From NCBI GenBank assembly GCA_026874595.1, contig CM049322.1:29763340-29827339 (forward strand): a stretch of 64,000 nucleotides of DNA. The letters are read 5' to 3'. A model generated the notes under the pieces. It saw nothing but the letters and a program-made list of their open reading frames with translations. It was not told the origin of the DNA and did not search any database. Each line of letters starts with the position of its first letter. The stretch's first letter is position 1. The DNA is from Sipunculus nudus. Its lineage: Eukaryota; Annelida; Sipuncula; Golfingiida; Sipunculidae. The position numbers and the translations under genes are program-made. This document shows, piece after piece, positions 32,672 through 44,900 of the stretch.

Positions 32672-35190
32672 TGGTCCTTTTTCAATCAGCAAAACAGCGC
32701 AGACCCCACGGGTGTTTCCATGTATTGAGAAGATTTTGGGCCCGCCAAAATGGCCGCCGATTGTCATCCAAACACTGGCGGTATATCAAACAAGTTTTGC
32801 GAATGACATATTCTCTCACTAAATACAGCTACTGACCTTTTACTATAGGCCCAGCTCAATCGTCCATATCTCGTCACATGGTTTTTCGGTTTGTCGACAT
32901 GGGCACGTGTGTGGTGTTTACTAACAGCTTGTTGGAATACATGTACAGTTATAAAAACCTTTATTTAACATTAAACTGTACCAGAAGTAAGCCAGAAATC
33001 CAATAAATTCGTAAAATAAGAGAAGTGAATAGCCGACTTTAATATCCAGTGAGGTCCGGGGCAAATGGAAACCCGACATTAGGCACGGGGACTTATATTC
33101 TGCAAGCTACTGAGCAAAACATATTTTTAGCATTGTGAAGGTCAAGCTTTTCCGTGCTGAACATATATTTTGTGTTGATTTATAAAACATTATAGTGTAC
33201 CTCTTTAATACTTTTCAGACAATTAGCATGCATATTTTGAATTTTACCTGTATTTCCCGATTAACGAGTTGAAAACGAACGTTTAAAAGATATGGTCATC
33301 ATAATTATATATTTGGTTGTTATTTTTATACTGAATGGCAATAACACGTGAATCCTTGAAGCTGTACAGGAGATGAGGTAACAAACACCAACTTTTTGTT
33401 TGTGTCACCAACGTAATTAATTTCCTTCTCGTAATTCACCCTCTTTAAATTTTATACTCATATCACGTGATTAATATAGCTACTATCATTGGTCAATAAG
33501 AAACTCGAGAGCTTGGCTAGTCCTGAAACCCCCGCACACAGAACGAACCGGACCGGACTACTCAGGACCATATAGTCTTGCAATGTCAAAACACGTTGGG
33601 TCCGGAGCAGTCCAGTTATAGCTCTCCGATCCGCTATGTACCGCAAACAGACCGGACTGAACTAGATACAAGTCCGGTCCAATCTCGGCTCGTCTCGTCC
33701 GCTTAATGTGCTTCCTATTTTTTAGTCTCTCTCTCCACACACTAGTATCCTGTTTATAGGGTATTCTTTCTGCCCAATTGTCCTTATAGGTCCATCCGTC
33801 AGGGTGTCTGTCCACTTCTAATCCCTGTTCTGTGCATTATATCCCTAGCACTATTATAGCTATTCTTTTATATGCTAACTAATCCCTACTGGAGGATCGA
33901 TGGTATTAATTTCCAAATGGTCAACAATCCAATATGGCCACCTTACATTTCTTATCGCATGAATTACTCAAAGAACCATTCTGGCTATACTGGGAAATTA
34001 TATATCGTGACTGATCTCTATGGTAGCATGTGTCCTATCAAGTGTCATGTACCCTCTGCCGTGGAGAGCACTGAGAAAATATTTAAGCCTTTACATTTTG
34101 ATAAAAAGAGCAATCCTTGCTCGTAGCTGGAGTCCAAATCGTTCAAGGAACGCGTCGATTTTATTAGCCTACTCGAATGGAGGCAATTTCAGCGCTGTAA
34201 TCTGCGCAGCTTCTTTCAGTTGTTATATATAGTTACTCTCTTAGAGCTGTTACCTTCGCCAACAACCTGAGTTCATTTTATTTTTTCAGTTCCCGATTCC
34301 TGATCATGAATTCCGTTTGGTTTTGCTCGCCCGTCCCTAGCTGAAGCCTGCTCTAACTTACCTATATCTATTAAGGGACATAATCAGGAGTAATATTTTA
34401 CCTATTTTTCACTCTACTAGTTCGGGTTTGCTTTAAACATAAAAAAAGTCTGAGCAAAACTATCCCAGCACACAGTCTCAGTACCACGCATACGGCTGTT
34501 TAACACCTTTTTATAGCTCTGCGTATAGGTAAACACAGTTCACATGTGTCTGTTTACCATAACAAGGCCGCCCGACCGGAGGTCCGATTGTGAGTCGCAA
34601 CGAGCGACGTTTTCTGCCGGCAGGAATATGCATTACATTTTGTGGCAGAGTCAGTCAGGGCATCTCCCGACTAACACGTTCTATGGCCCGGGGCAATATT
34701 TTGACAGGTACATATTTATTTAAAAGGGATGAAGCGATTTGTCGTGTTAATTCAACATACTTTATTAGTGATAAGGCCCCTTTAAACGAGTGCGGTGAAC
34801 CGTTAACTTACCAAAATAACAAACTACATGTATCATGAGTTAAAATTTACTCTACAAGTAAGACCTGGTTGTCATCAATCAGAATTGAACCACATGAAAA
34901 GCTGTCCATAAGAATATCAATGTATAAGTGTGTCACAATACAGGAAAACAGACCGTTGATGAATCCGTCTTATGACACATGACCTCATTAGCACACCCGT
35001 GGAGGTAAATATTGAAAGTATCATGCCGCTTAATTAAAAAGAAAATACCCAAAAAAAAACTTATTCTAGATGGGAGCACAGTGTCAATTTTGAAGGGCAA
35101 AATCAGACCGGAAGTAGGTAAAACATTGATGAGAAGTATCAATTATACAGTTAAAAAATCAGAAAAATAACATCCAGAATAACAGAAAAA
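32672..35190. other. Intergenic, no gene recognised
   Basis: Bases 33,530-33,700 hold repeated 'accggactg'-type words in both orientations (ccggaccggact, gaccggactgaac, agtccggtcc), a probable remnant of an inverted-repeat element. Nothing else is assignable. This is the 3' flank of gene B. Confidence 0.5.
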
Positions 35191-35198
35191 AATTATAT

Positions 35199-35204
35199 TT
35201 TATT
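35199..35204 (-). terminator. Candidate polyadenylation signal of gene B
   Basis: First AATAAA on the minus strand downstream of the gene B stop codon, giving a 3' UTR of about 750 bases. Inferred from motif and position only; 35,205-35,947 has no other feature. Confidence 0.4.
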
Positions 35205-35947
35205 TTAATAAAAATCGAAATGCGGTTTCATGGTCCAACACTTCTATTAACATCCAGACTATCATACATCACAAACAAAAATTGTACAGAAGGGCAGTAA
35301 CATACTACGGTGGAGGACTAATACCCCTGTCAAGGCAGATTTAAATTACAGCTGCCCTCTCATTCATTTGGTGTACATCAAGTATAACATGTCTCGTTGT
35401 AACCAATCTCAACAACACATATAGAACAGAAAAAGATCAATTTCTGTGAAAAACCCCAAATAATTCTACTTAACCCTTATAATTTTCTAGGAGTACCGAT
35501 GGTGAGGTAGATTAAAAGGTTTACCCAGGATAGCACTTTGGTTAAATTCAAAAGGCCACAAAAGATATGACAAATTGCAGTTTAACTGTAATTTATAAAT
35601 GATGTTCACTCACACGTAAAAACTGATAAAGTGGTACCATTAAAGTTGTACATTAAACGGTTATATATGTATGTGAACACAATATGTGTAGAAGGAAAGG
35701 CTAATTTACGTCAAAACAAAACCAAATAGTGCAGGTTGCTTAGTGATGACTATGATGGCTTGTGAGGTATATACGTGCGCTTTGTTCTCAAAGAATATTT
35801 CCAATATGTTTTGGGCATTTCTGTATCCGAGAAAAATACCCGAATATTCCATGTGTGATGTTTTATGTAAATCCATACAGAAAACTGTATCCATGTCGTA
35901 TCCTCATATGCCATCATAATGATTAGAATCGCCAAAAATCAGATATT

Positions 35948-35991
35948 TCAGTTCTTGTACTGCAATTTTTCGTATGTGGTCCCTCGTTCAT
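35948..35991 (-). CDS. Gene B terminal coding exon
   Basis: Acceptor gttccag, then 14 codons and TGA at 35,948-35,950, in phase 1. It reads ERGTTYEKLQYKN, with T-x-Y-x-x-L giving an ITSM/ITIM-like motif next to the C-terminus. The same ending (RYKKLQYSK) recurs in gene C at 63,171-63,223, which supports this very short exon. Confidence 0.8.
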
Positions 35992-38900
35992 CTGGAACGG
36001 TACAGGAAGATATATGGGGCATAAATAGGTAAAATGTTTACTCCAACATACACAAACACATACGGAGAGAGAGATAGTTATTAGTTATGTCTGACTCAAT
36101 TTATAACCACATATAGCGCGTCTCATTTTCATCAAATATACGTTTGGTATATTTCGGGAATAGTTTTTATCACACGATACGACTCATTAAGTAACAATAA
36201 TATATCATATCCATACTGGCTCCCGTTTGAGGGTTAATTGCTGCATTTGTTGGTTTGAACAATTCTTCATACGTCTGTTCTGGAAAAAAAATTAAGCTTA
36301 AAATTAAACATACAGGTAATTGATATTACCTTTTAAAATACACGGTAAATTAATATACTAATAACAAAGGATTTCAATTTATTATTTTACCTAAAAAGGC
36401 AATTAATTTTGTTGAGACAGAAAGTGTTAAGTTTAATTGGTCGCCTATGTTTTAGAAAATACTATAAACTGTAAAAAAAAAAGATTATTTATAGTTCCTA
36501 TTATTGCAGTTTTCACGTATTGACCCACCATACATAGTTGATAATATGTTGTTTATAGCATAAAATATTGTAGACATTTTCTTTGCATCTTTCAGAAGTA
36601 ATAAAATGATTTATCTTCCCATTAGTTTCAGTTGGTGAACATGAAAAATCAAATTTAATTAACTTCTCTGAAGTTGAAATGAAGTAGTTTATGTAAAATC
36701 AATAAATGTACACAAAAGGACATTGGTGATAGCCACGTACCTTGTAACTTGTTCTTTCTTTCCACATTTTCATAATGCGTTGGTTTCTGAAGTTCCTGAT
36801 AAGTCTCGCCTGTGTGAAAATTCAAACGAGGATTTAACATACCGTGATAAGGGATACATGTAACAGGTACATACACGTACTAAACACAATGGTGCCGGTT
36901 ATCAAAACTTAAATCAAATCCCTCGATGAATGAGAATGTTTCCGTTGAGCATACTAAAATTTAAGGCTACAAATCGCAGTCACAAAAGATAATTCTGGCC
37001 AACAAGTACGTTAATGTTTTGATATTTTATTTTTTTATAAAACAATGTTAATGTTATTAAAAATCGCCAAATTTAACAATAAGTAATAATATCACATAAT
37101 TTGAAACGCATCCATTAAAATATAAATTGTGTAAAATACCTCCATCACTTGTGCTTTTATTCACATTTTCATATTCTCCAGGTCTATTCAGAAGTTCATA
37201 CGTTTTATCTGAAGATAAAAATCATATATTGCAGTTCTGAAAATCATAACAGACTAGAAATGATTCGGACCTAAAAGGTCGTCATTAAGGGCAACACGAT
37301 GTCCACAATAGCAACGTTCTGATGATACTGGAATTAGTTGGGTGTGATTCCGGTAACGATCCTTCGATGGGTGTCAATATTCGGAAACTATTCACATAGA
37401 TCACTTATACGGGTCGAGACAATGTGTGTGAAAGGATTTCCAAGATCGCAGCCAGGGGACCATTTTATATTTGATGCTGGCCTAAAATTCAATAGCGATC
37501 ATCCGCTCATGGGTGCCTAACTTCGGAAAGCATTCATGGGAATCACTTGAAGGGTTATTGTGATGATTAGCATGAATGAAATTCGAACTATGTGTACAGG
37601 ACAGATAAAAGACGTGTGAACGACCAACGGACAAGAAACCTGATTACTATTGGACCTCACCCTAGGCCATCCCTAATAATCAATGATAAAAATGACATAT
37701 TGAGAAGCTACCAAGACCTACTCGGTGAACGGATTTCTGTTGTGTTTTCTTCATCGGGCTTATTGCATATTCCATTTTCTTAAAAGAAACAAAATCAGCA
37801 TTTTTGTAAGAGGAATATAATACAGAGAATTAATTCTTTTTGTTTAGAGTAATCTAGCTTTTAACAAATAATTATCTCATGTATCCTTTTTAGAAAACCT
37901 ATGTAAGAATGTACTTTATTCCAAAAACTGTAATAGAAATTAAAAATACCGAACGTTTATGAGTACGTATGCCATGACATCAAACCTGCCTGTACCTTTA
38001 TGTCCTTGTTTTCTTCTATGAAAATAAACCAAAACGAGAACAGATATCATTACAGTGACTAGCAGACCACCTATTACACCACCAACAATTGCTCCAGTAT
38101 TCACCTCATGGGGAGAATAAGGATCTAGAATTAAAGAAAAAAGGTATGAGCATTCATTAAATCTATGAGTAAAATGTAAAAAAACTGATGAAAATGGACA
38201 AGTTTCTACATTCAAAATTCAAGTAAGGTATAAAAAATGACGATATTATATTTAACGTCCATCATCATCATCCAATATCAACAGGAAATTTAAACTGGAT
38301 TAACAAAATCTCTACCACGTTTTCCTGGCACTGAATATATAGAGGCTTAACTGTTACTTCTTTATGTTGTCTATTCACATATTAAGGTCATGTGTCTATC
38401 CACGTACTGTTATATAGTCTTTTAACGCAACTAAATGGTATACAGACAATAGAGACCGCAGTTCGAGTGATTTCTTACTAATTCTGACCAACTCGATAAA
38501 TCCCTGTCGCTGCACCTCATCTCCTTTGTAGAACAACACCAGAATATACTGGTAGGTACGAATATCAACTAGACCAGTCACGTTGTAGCTGGTTGTATCC
38601 ACTGTCAGGTTCTCTGATACCTGACATGTCGGTGGTGTACAGACCCCTATACTTCTCCTCTGTCTCTGACCTGTAGTGTCGTGCTGCTCAATATGCTGTG
38701 TGTCATACACCCCACCTGGTCTCTCCCAGGTCAGGTAGGCCTTGCTGCCTTGACGCTGTACATTCAATGTTGCATTGTTTGTCTTTGGCCTCTCTACCAT
38801 ATACAGAGTACATGAGCATTATTTCTTTGAATATTACGAGTACATGAGTAATACACATTTCAAAGCCTACGTAATTGTTCAGGAATATCTGAAGTGTTAT

Positions 38901-41900
38901 TTAAAGCCATCTCAGCTTTGAAAACAATCTCGTATCTTTTTTTCGCTCTACAGACAAAATCTAAAATTTTTGACACTGTGCGGTATACACACCTAGTGTA
39001 CTCATCTGTACAATGTTGGATGTAGCTGTGGATCCCCCATTGTGATCATTATGAGCTCTCACCTTGAACTCGTACGCTGTTCCCGGTGTTAGTGACGTTA
39101 CTCTGATGTGATGATGAATATCCAGGCCTTGGTCTTTGATTCCTGACCTGTACAGCATAAATTCTTGTCCAGCTTGTTTATAGTGGACACTGAATGTTTG
39201 AGGGTATCCTCCATTATAGTTTGACCGCCACCGTATCTCCACTGACACAGGCGTTGCAAAACTGTGCTGAGTATCTATAAAAGGTGGTCCTGGCCCACCT
39301 AAAAATACAAAATCTCTCGAAAAAACAGCTACCTTTTATCCCAAAAACATAAATCAGGTAAACATTATTTTGTGAGTAACAGGTTATTACCTTGAAATTA
39401 AATTATTGAAATTTTGCCAAGGAAATGAATGAGATCATGGGAATGAACAATGAATGAAATACTTATTAATAAATATAAGCCCTTAGGCTCAAAGTTCCAT
39501 AAATGAATATATCATAAAATAAAAATCATACATTTTAAACTGTTTTAACAATTCAATTTTTTACATTTAAATTTTTAAAAAAAGATAACATTCAAATATT
39601 TGCATTCTAGAAAGGTAACACAAGTAAATAATCAGGAGGTCCTTAAGACTATACATGCATACATACAAAGAATTATACCTTAAGGCATACACATCCATAC
39701 TTATATATATACCTACATATTATATATATATATATATATTATATATGTATGTATAAACATGTAAATACATATTTTTTATGTATGAAGAGTTGAAAGTGTG
39801 TATGTTTGACAAATATGACGCAAGATTTTGTGTGATATTAGCATACGCCCCTATATATAAACCTGTATCATTGAGAGAATGACTAAATAAACACTGATCC
39901 GCTCAGCACCGCCAGAGCTCACATCAAACAAGGTATTCCGCAGATAATCCGTGTAGCATGCATACTGAGCGGAATCCAACAGGACTGAATGGAATTGTTA
40001 AATAAAAAACAAAATATAATAATAATAGCAGTAATAGATCATGGGAATATTTTAGGGAGTTTGCTATATTGGATGTTATTCAACTCTTCATGTATTCTTT
40101 TGAATTTAATCCGACCAGTTGCAGAAATAAATTGGAAAAAGTTTAATTGTCACAAGCATTCACATAACTTGTGCATATAGAAATATTTGCTAGCGTTGGA
40201 CTTCATAATATCAAATATTTATGTGAGACTAAAAATAAAATTTTTGCACTTTAACTTAGAAAGGCACAATTCAATCTAGCATGGGATATCAGAAAGACAT
40301 ATTTTAAAATGAATCATTTTTTTAAACATTTGTTTGATACGTCTACACCGTCAAATTGTGTATGAAATCATCGTATATACTGAAACCTCTAATTACCTTT
40401 AAGTATCACCAAAAATTGGAAATTACTGCCAGACCGGACTCCATTTTCTGCGTGGACTGTGTAGTTGCCAAGATCAGTCACAGTGATGTTGGATATGGTC
40501 AGCATACTCTGTAGATGCTGTGAGGTAATTATAGTGCGGTCATTCTCTTGTACAGTAGTGATGTTTTCTCCTTGTACAAAATACCAGCTGAAGTGGACGT
40601 GGGTAGGATAGGCATCCACACTGATTGATATCGAGACATTTTCCCCGACTCCTGTAAACACTACCCTCCCATCAGCTGGATGGTCTGGCTGTTTTGCCGT
40701 ATCTAGAATGATAGGTAAAATGTATCATTCACAGTTTAGTTCCAAAACATGAAGCCTTTAAGTTTATGCATGACCTTTATGTCTATGTATGTATCAGCAG
40801 TCAAATAGGAAGCTCTTGTAAATGGATATGTGCCTCATTGCCTTCATGGTCCTCTTCTGGAGATGAACACCCAAAAGCTTCAGGTATACCCACCATCACC
40901 AATTTCTGCAAAGGTATCAAACCGCGATTCAACTGATTCAAAGCCTCCTTTTTAAAATATTTTTGGTGGAGGTAACCGCCTCCATTTTTTAAATGCTGAC
41001 TTATCTAATTCTTAACCTAAGTCTGTACATCTGCAGAGTTTCTATTTCGGTTTTGGACTACTTGACAGGGCGGAAGCACTCGCTTCCTATCATTTTCATT
41101 TTGTATCCTGATGTCACCCAGGCCCGGTGTCTACCGCACCTGCGGGTCCTTGGTGTATAACCATCCCAATTGTTGGGTCAAAACACCAAGGAACCCCCCA
41201 AGACGCACTCGTATGTGAGTGATACACGGCTGTGGGGCACAGCCTTCCTATAACGCCTGTGGAGCACTCACCCTTGGTGGGGGCCGATCGTGAAAAACCT
41301 CACATCCTCGGGCGAGATTCAAACCCAGGATCTCCCGGCTTCAAGTCCTGCGCTCTACCCCTGAGCCCCAGAAACCTTAAGTAACCACGGATTTTACAGT
41401 TTTGTTTCATATTTGTTTTTCATTTAGGAGGTTTAAAAGCTAGATTAAATTAGTACATGTACATGTGCAGATTTCCATTTCGGTTTCCGACTACATGGCA
41501 GGGAAAAAGCATACGCTTCCTCTCATTTTTATATCATAGTTATATCATGGTTCGGTGACTGCAGCAGCTGCGGAGCCTAATTGTTTAGTCCCCATTACTG
41601 GGCCATACCAAAGCGGAAACCCCATAAAGCCGCATTCCTTTGTGAGTGAAAATATGGCCGTGGGGTTCAAGTGAAGTCCCCAGCATGCTAATTCTGGGTG
41701 GTGGTCGATCGTGAAACATCACATGGACTGAGCTTAGATTTGAAATCCCGGGTTTGAGTCTATGAATTGTAGGTCTATAATTTATAACCAATCATAGAAT
41801 GTCATCTTGCTTTGGAATAGATCACTCAATGCAGATAACCAGTGAGGATGGAGATCCAGCACTTCGTGCTACTAGAAATCATTACATTATTTAATTGACA

Positions 41901-44900
41901 GACTATACAAAAATATGTTATTATATTGATAATTTCATTGTATGATTGGTATGAACCAGTACACAAAGGCCACATGTTTTACAAACCAAAGGATGTGAGT
42001 TTTAAGGAAAGACGGCTTTGCAACACTATATTGCTACAATACGGTCGTCTCCGGCGTCGCAGCCTTGCCCAAAGGCAGGCTTGTATTATTTATGTCATAC
42101 ATAAAAACGCATATCAATTGATCATTTCAGAGTGTAAAATCAAATATACTTATAGATGTCTGTTTGTTCGTTCTATTATATTGCTTTTGACACGGCTCAC
42201 GAAGCAGATACAGCAGGGTGTTTTCGATCCCAATATTTGCTCACTCTTAATTAAAATATGCCTTTCTTAAAAATGGTGTTCAATCCTGGTTTGATTATTT
42301 TTTTATCTATTTCCTCATTTGTGCCAAATCACTATTTTTATTGAGCGGAGTAAATAAGGAAAATCTAAAAAATATGAAAGTATATATATTTATATATATA
42401 TATAAACATATGTATCTCGTGGATACATACTCTTTACGTTTTATATCAGTTAATTTTCTATTGACCTCTGGCACGTATTCCGGACCTGTAACTTTTACTC
42501 TTACCTCTTGACTGACTTCGTTTCAGAGGTGTATACATTGTCTCTATGATTTCGTTTTCAGATATTTCATCGATATGTATCAGACCATGTAAGGGTCTCC
42601 GGGGTCAGTCTTTTACCATAGAAGACTTTATGCATGTGGTCATCGACAAGGCTTTGGTAAAGACACTAGTTATTTATAATATTTCTACATCTCTGATTTT
42701 TATTTGTCATCTCTTGTAAGAAGCACTGGTAAATTTTTCTGCTATGTAAGAACTTTGCAATTTCCAACAGGCTCTTAGGCTATAGGTTACAGCCTATCAA
42801 TGCTGTTCGTCTGTTTTCTAATAATTTATGAGATATCCAAACGAAAAGATGAAACCTGTTTCAGAGCTTGGTCTTTAAGCGAGAGAGAACATTCTGAAGT
42901 TGTGGTTTTGAAACTGACAGTGCCGTAGATTAATTTTGAATAGTTGGCTTTTTAACGCATAATTAGAAGCAAATACACAAAAGTGGGTCCAAAAAGCAGT
43001 AGTATATAATCTGTGAATGAATCATGTTACCATTTTGTTTATTTTCAATAAACGTCTACACCTTGTATTTGTACAGAACCTCGCGAAAATGTGCTTGCTT
43101 CCTTTATTTCATGTTTTCCAATTCTGTCAGCATTTCCGAACGACTTCTCGATGTGCTCGATGTGAATCTTATATACTCAAATATAAATAGTAAAATAAAT
43201 AAAAACTCACATCTAACTCTGACTTGCTGGTCTGCCATTTTCTCAGGATATTGATCATTACGAGCTTTACATTTGTAGTTACCGGTGTTATAGTACTGTA
43301 TTGATGTAAACTCAAGCACTGCTATACTCTGGTTGGAGAAGTTACTGTTGAGCGGTGTGTCTACTCCTCTGTTACTATGTATCCATGGCATGAACTGGAC
43401 ACTCTCTGCAGGCACAGCTTCTGCTAAACATGTCACTGTTACTGGTTCATGCTCTGTCACCTGTGCAGTCCTGGGAGTTTTTATGTGCAGGTCTAAAATA
43501 TAATACAGAGGCTAAAGGAAAAGGTGTTCCCTGTGCCCATTCCTCATATAACAATAGTGGGAGAACATGAATATCATCCTTTTTCAGGCTGTAAACATAA
43601 CGGAATTTGAAAATTCGTTACAACTGCAAAACATGCGGAGATATAAACATTCAGTCATAATTCCCCTTTTATTTAAACCTTTTTTGTTTAAAGACTAACT
43701 TGAGATCTTACAAATGTGCTTATGACAGTTCTGAGGAAATGCTTGACTGTTTTTAGACCTCGCTAAGTGACAGAACTATACAAGTTGGCATGAGTAACAC
43801 TACATTTGTTTTGTTACGAAAGATGGATAACTGTGCATCAAAGCTAAAGACACTTTCGTGATTGCTATTTACCTAGAGTTGGAGATGGACAACATCCATG
43901 ATAAAGTGACCAATGTGTTATAATGATAATATGACAACCATAACCTCGGTTATAATTGCTCTATGCCTTGTTGAGGTTATACTGTGAGAAAGATGTATAT
44001 CAATCCCAATATTACTGTATGTCAATGTAATTATCCTTGTGAGCACTGCTAAAATATGGTGCTTTTTATGAATATGTATCAAATGTCATATTTCATTTTT
44101 CTGATTAAATACATGTATATTTAAGTCATATTTCTATTTTCATAGGATTTTTTTAACTGATATTTGTCATGATTATAAATTAGCAGGATACTTGTAAACA
44201 AACGAAGATATTATACGTAATATTGTTCAAAATCGCATCGACACTTGACAGAGTGCATTGAGGTTTACCTTATATTATTTTCTTTATCTTAATCATTCCG
44301 ATACACAGTTGGTTACACTCTCACATGATCATCAATTGTGTCATTTCAATTTTTAGTTCCAGTTGTATAATCAATATAATTCAAAGTATCAAAAGAGATA
44401 TAACTAAGGTTTCTTGGAATATTTATTTTCTGCTTTGTCATAGGTTGTACGCTGCACATGACCAGGTAACTAGGCAAACTGACCAAATAAATGATAAAAC
44501 TCTGTAGTATTCAACAAGGCTGATGAAGACTGAAAACATCTTCAACCAACATTAATTTCAAGAATGCCATCAAATTATGTAAAATGTATTTAGCGTTTCC
44601 ATTCTGTAATTAGATAAATTGGCTATGAAGGACTTACACTGCACGACCAGACTTGTTTGTCTATTCCCTGTCAGTGTTGAGGATTCTGGATGGGTAATCG
44701 GTACAGACACTTCACACGTGTAGGTACCAGCAGTCTCTTTCTTCACAGGTCCTAGTACCCAAGTCTTTTGGCCAGAATGCTCGCTGACTGTCGATCCTCC
44801 CCTCTGGTGGAACCATTTATAATGCTGGTCCTGTGCCACAGGGTTTGATTCTGATGAACACTCTATTGTCAGCGGCTCATCTTCCTTCTTTGTGATCACT

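Larger units (their letters stand above)
40703..43210. other. Gene B intron between Ig6 and Ig7
   Basis: 2.5 kb containing two SINE-like copies (41.03-41.79 kb) and an AT tract at 42,380-42,405. The plus-strand open frame at 41,926-42,270 shows no domain. Confidence 0.6.

Noticed and set aside
36217-37208. Classical ITAM in the gene B tail
   Set aside because: The paired motifs TYxxL and YENV are separated by five residues and end in V in the second half; canonical ITAM spacing is about 6-8 or more, with L/I. Described only as ITAM-reminiscent.
41926-42270. 114-codon plus frame in a gene B intron
   Set aside because: Antisense to the gene, low-complexity composition, no recognised family.
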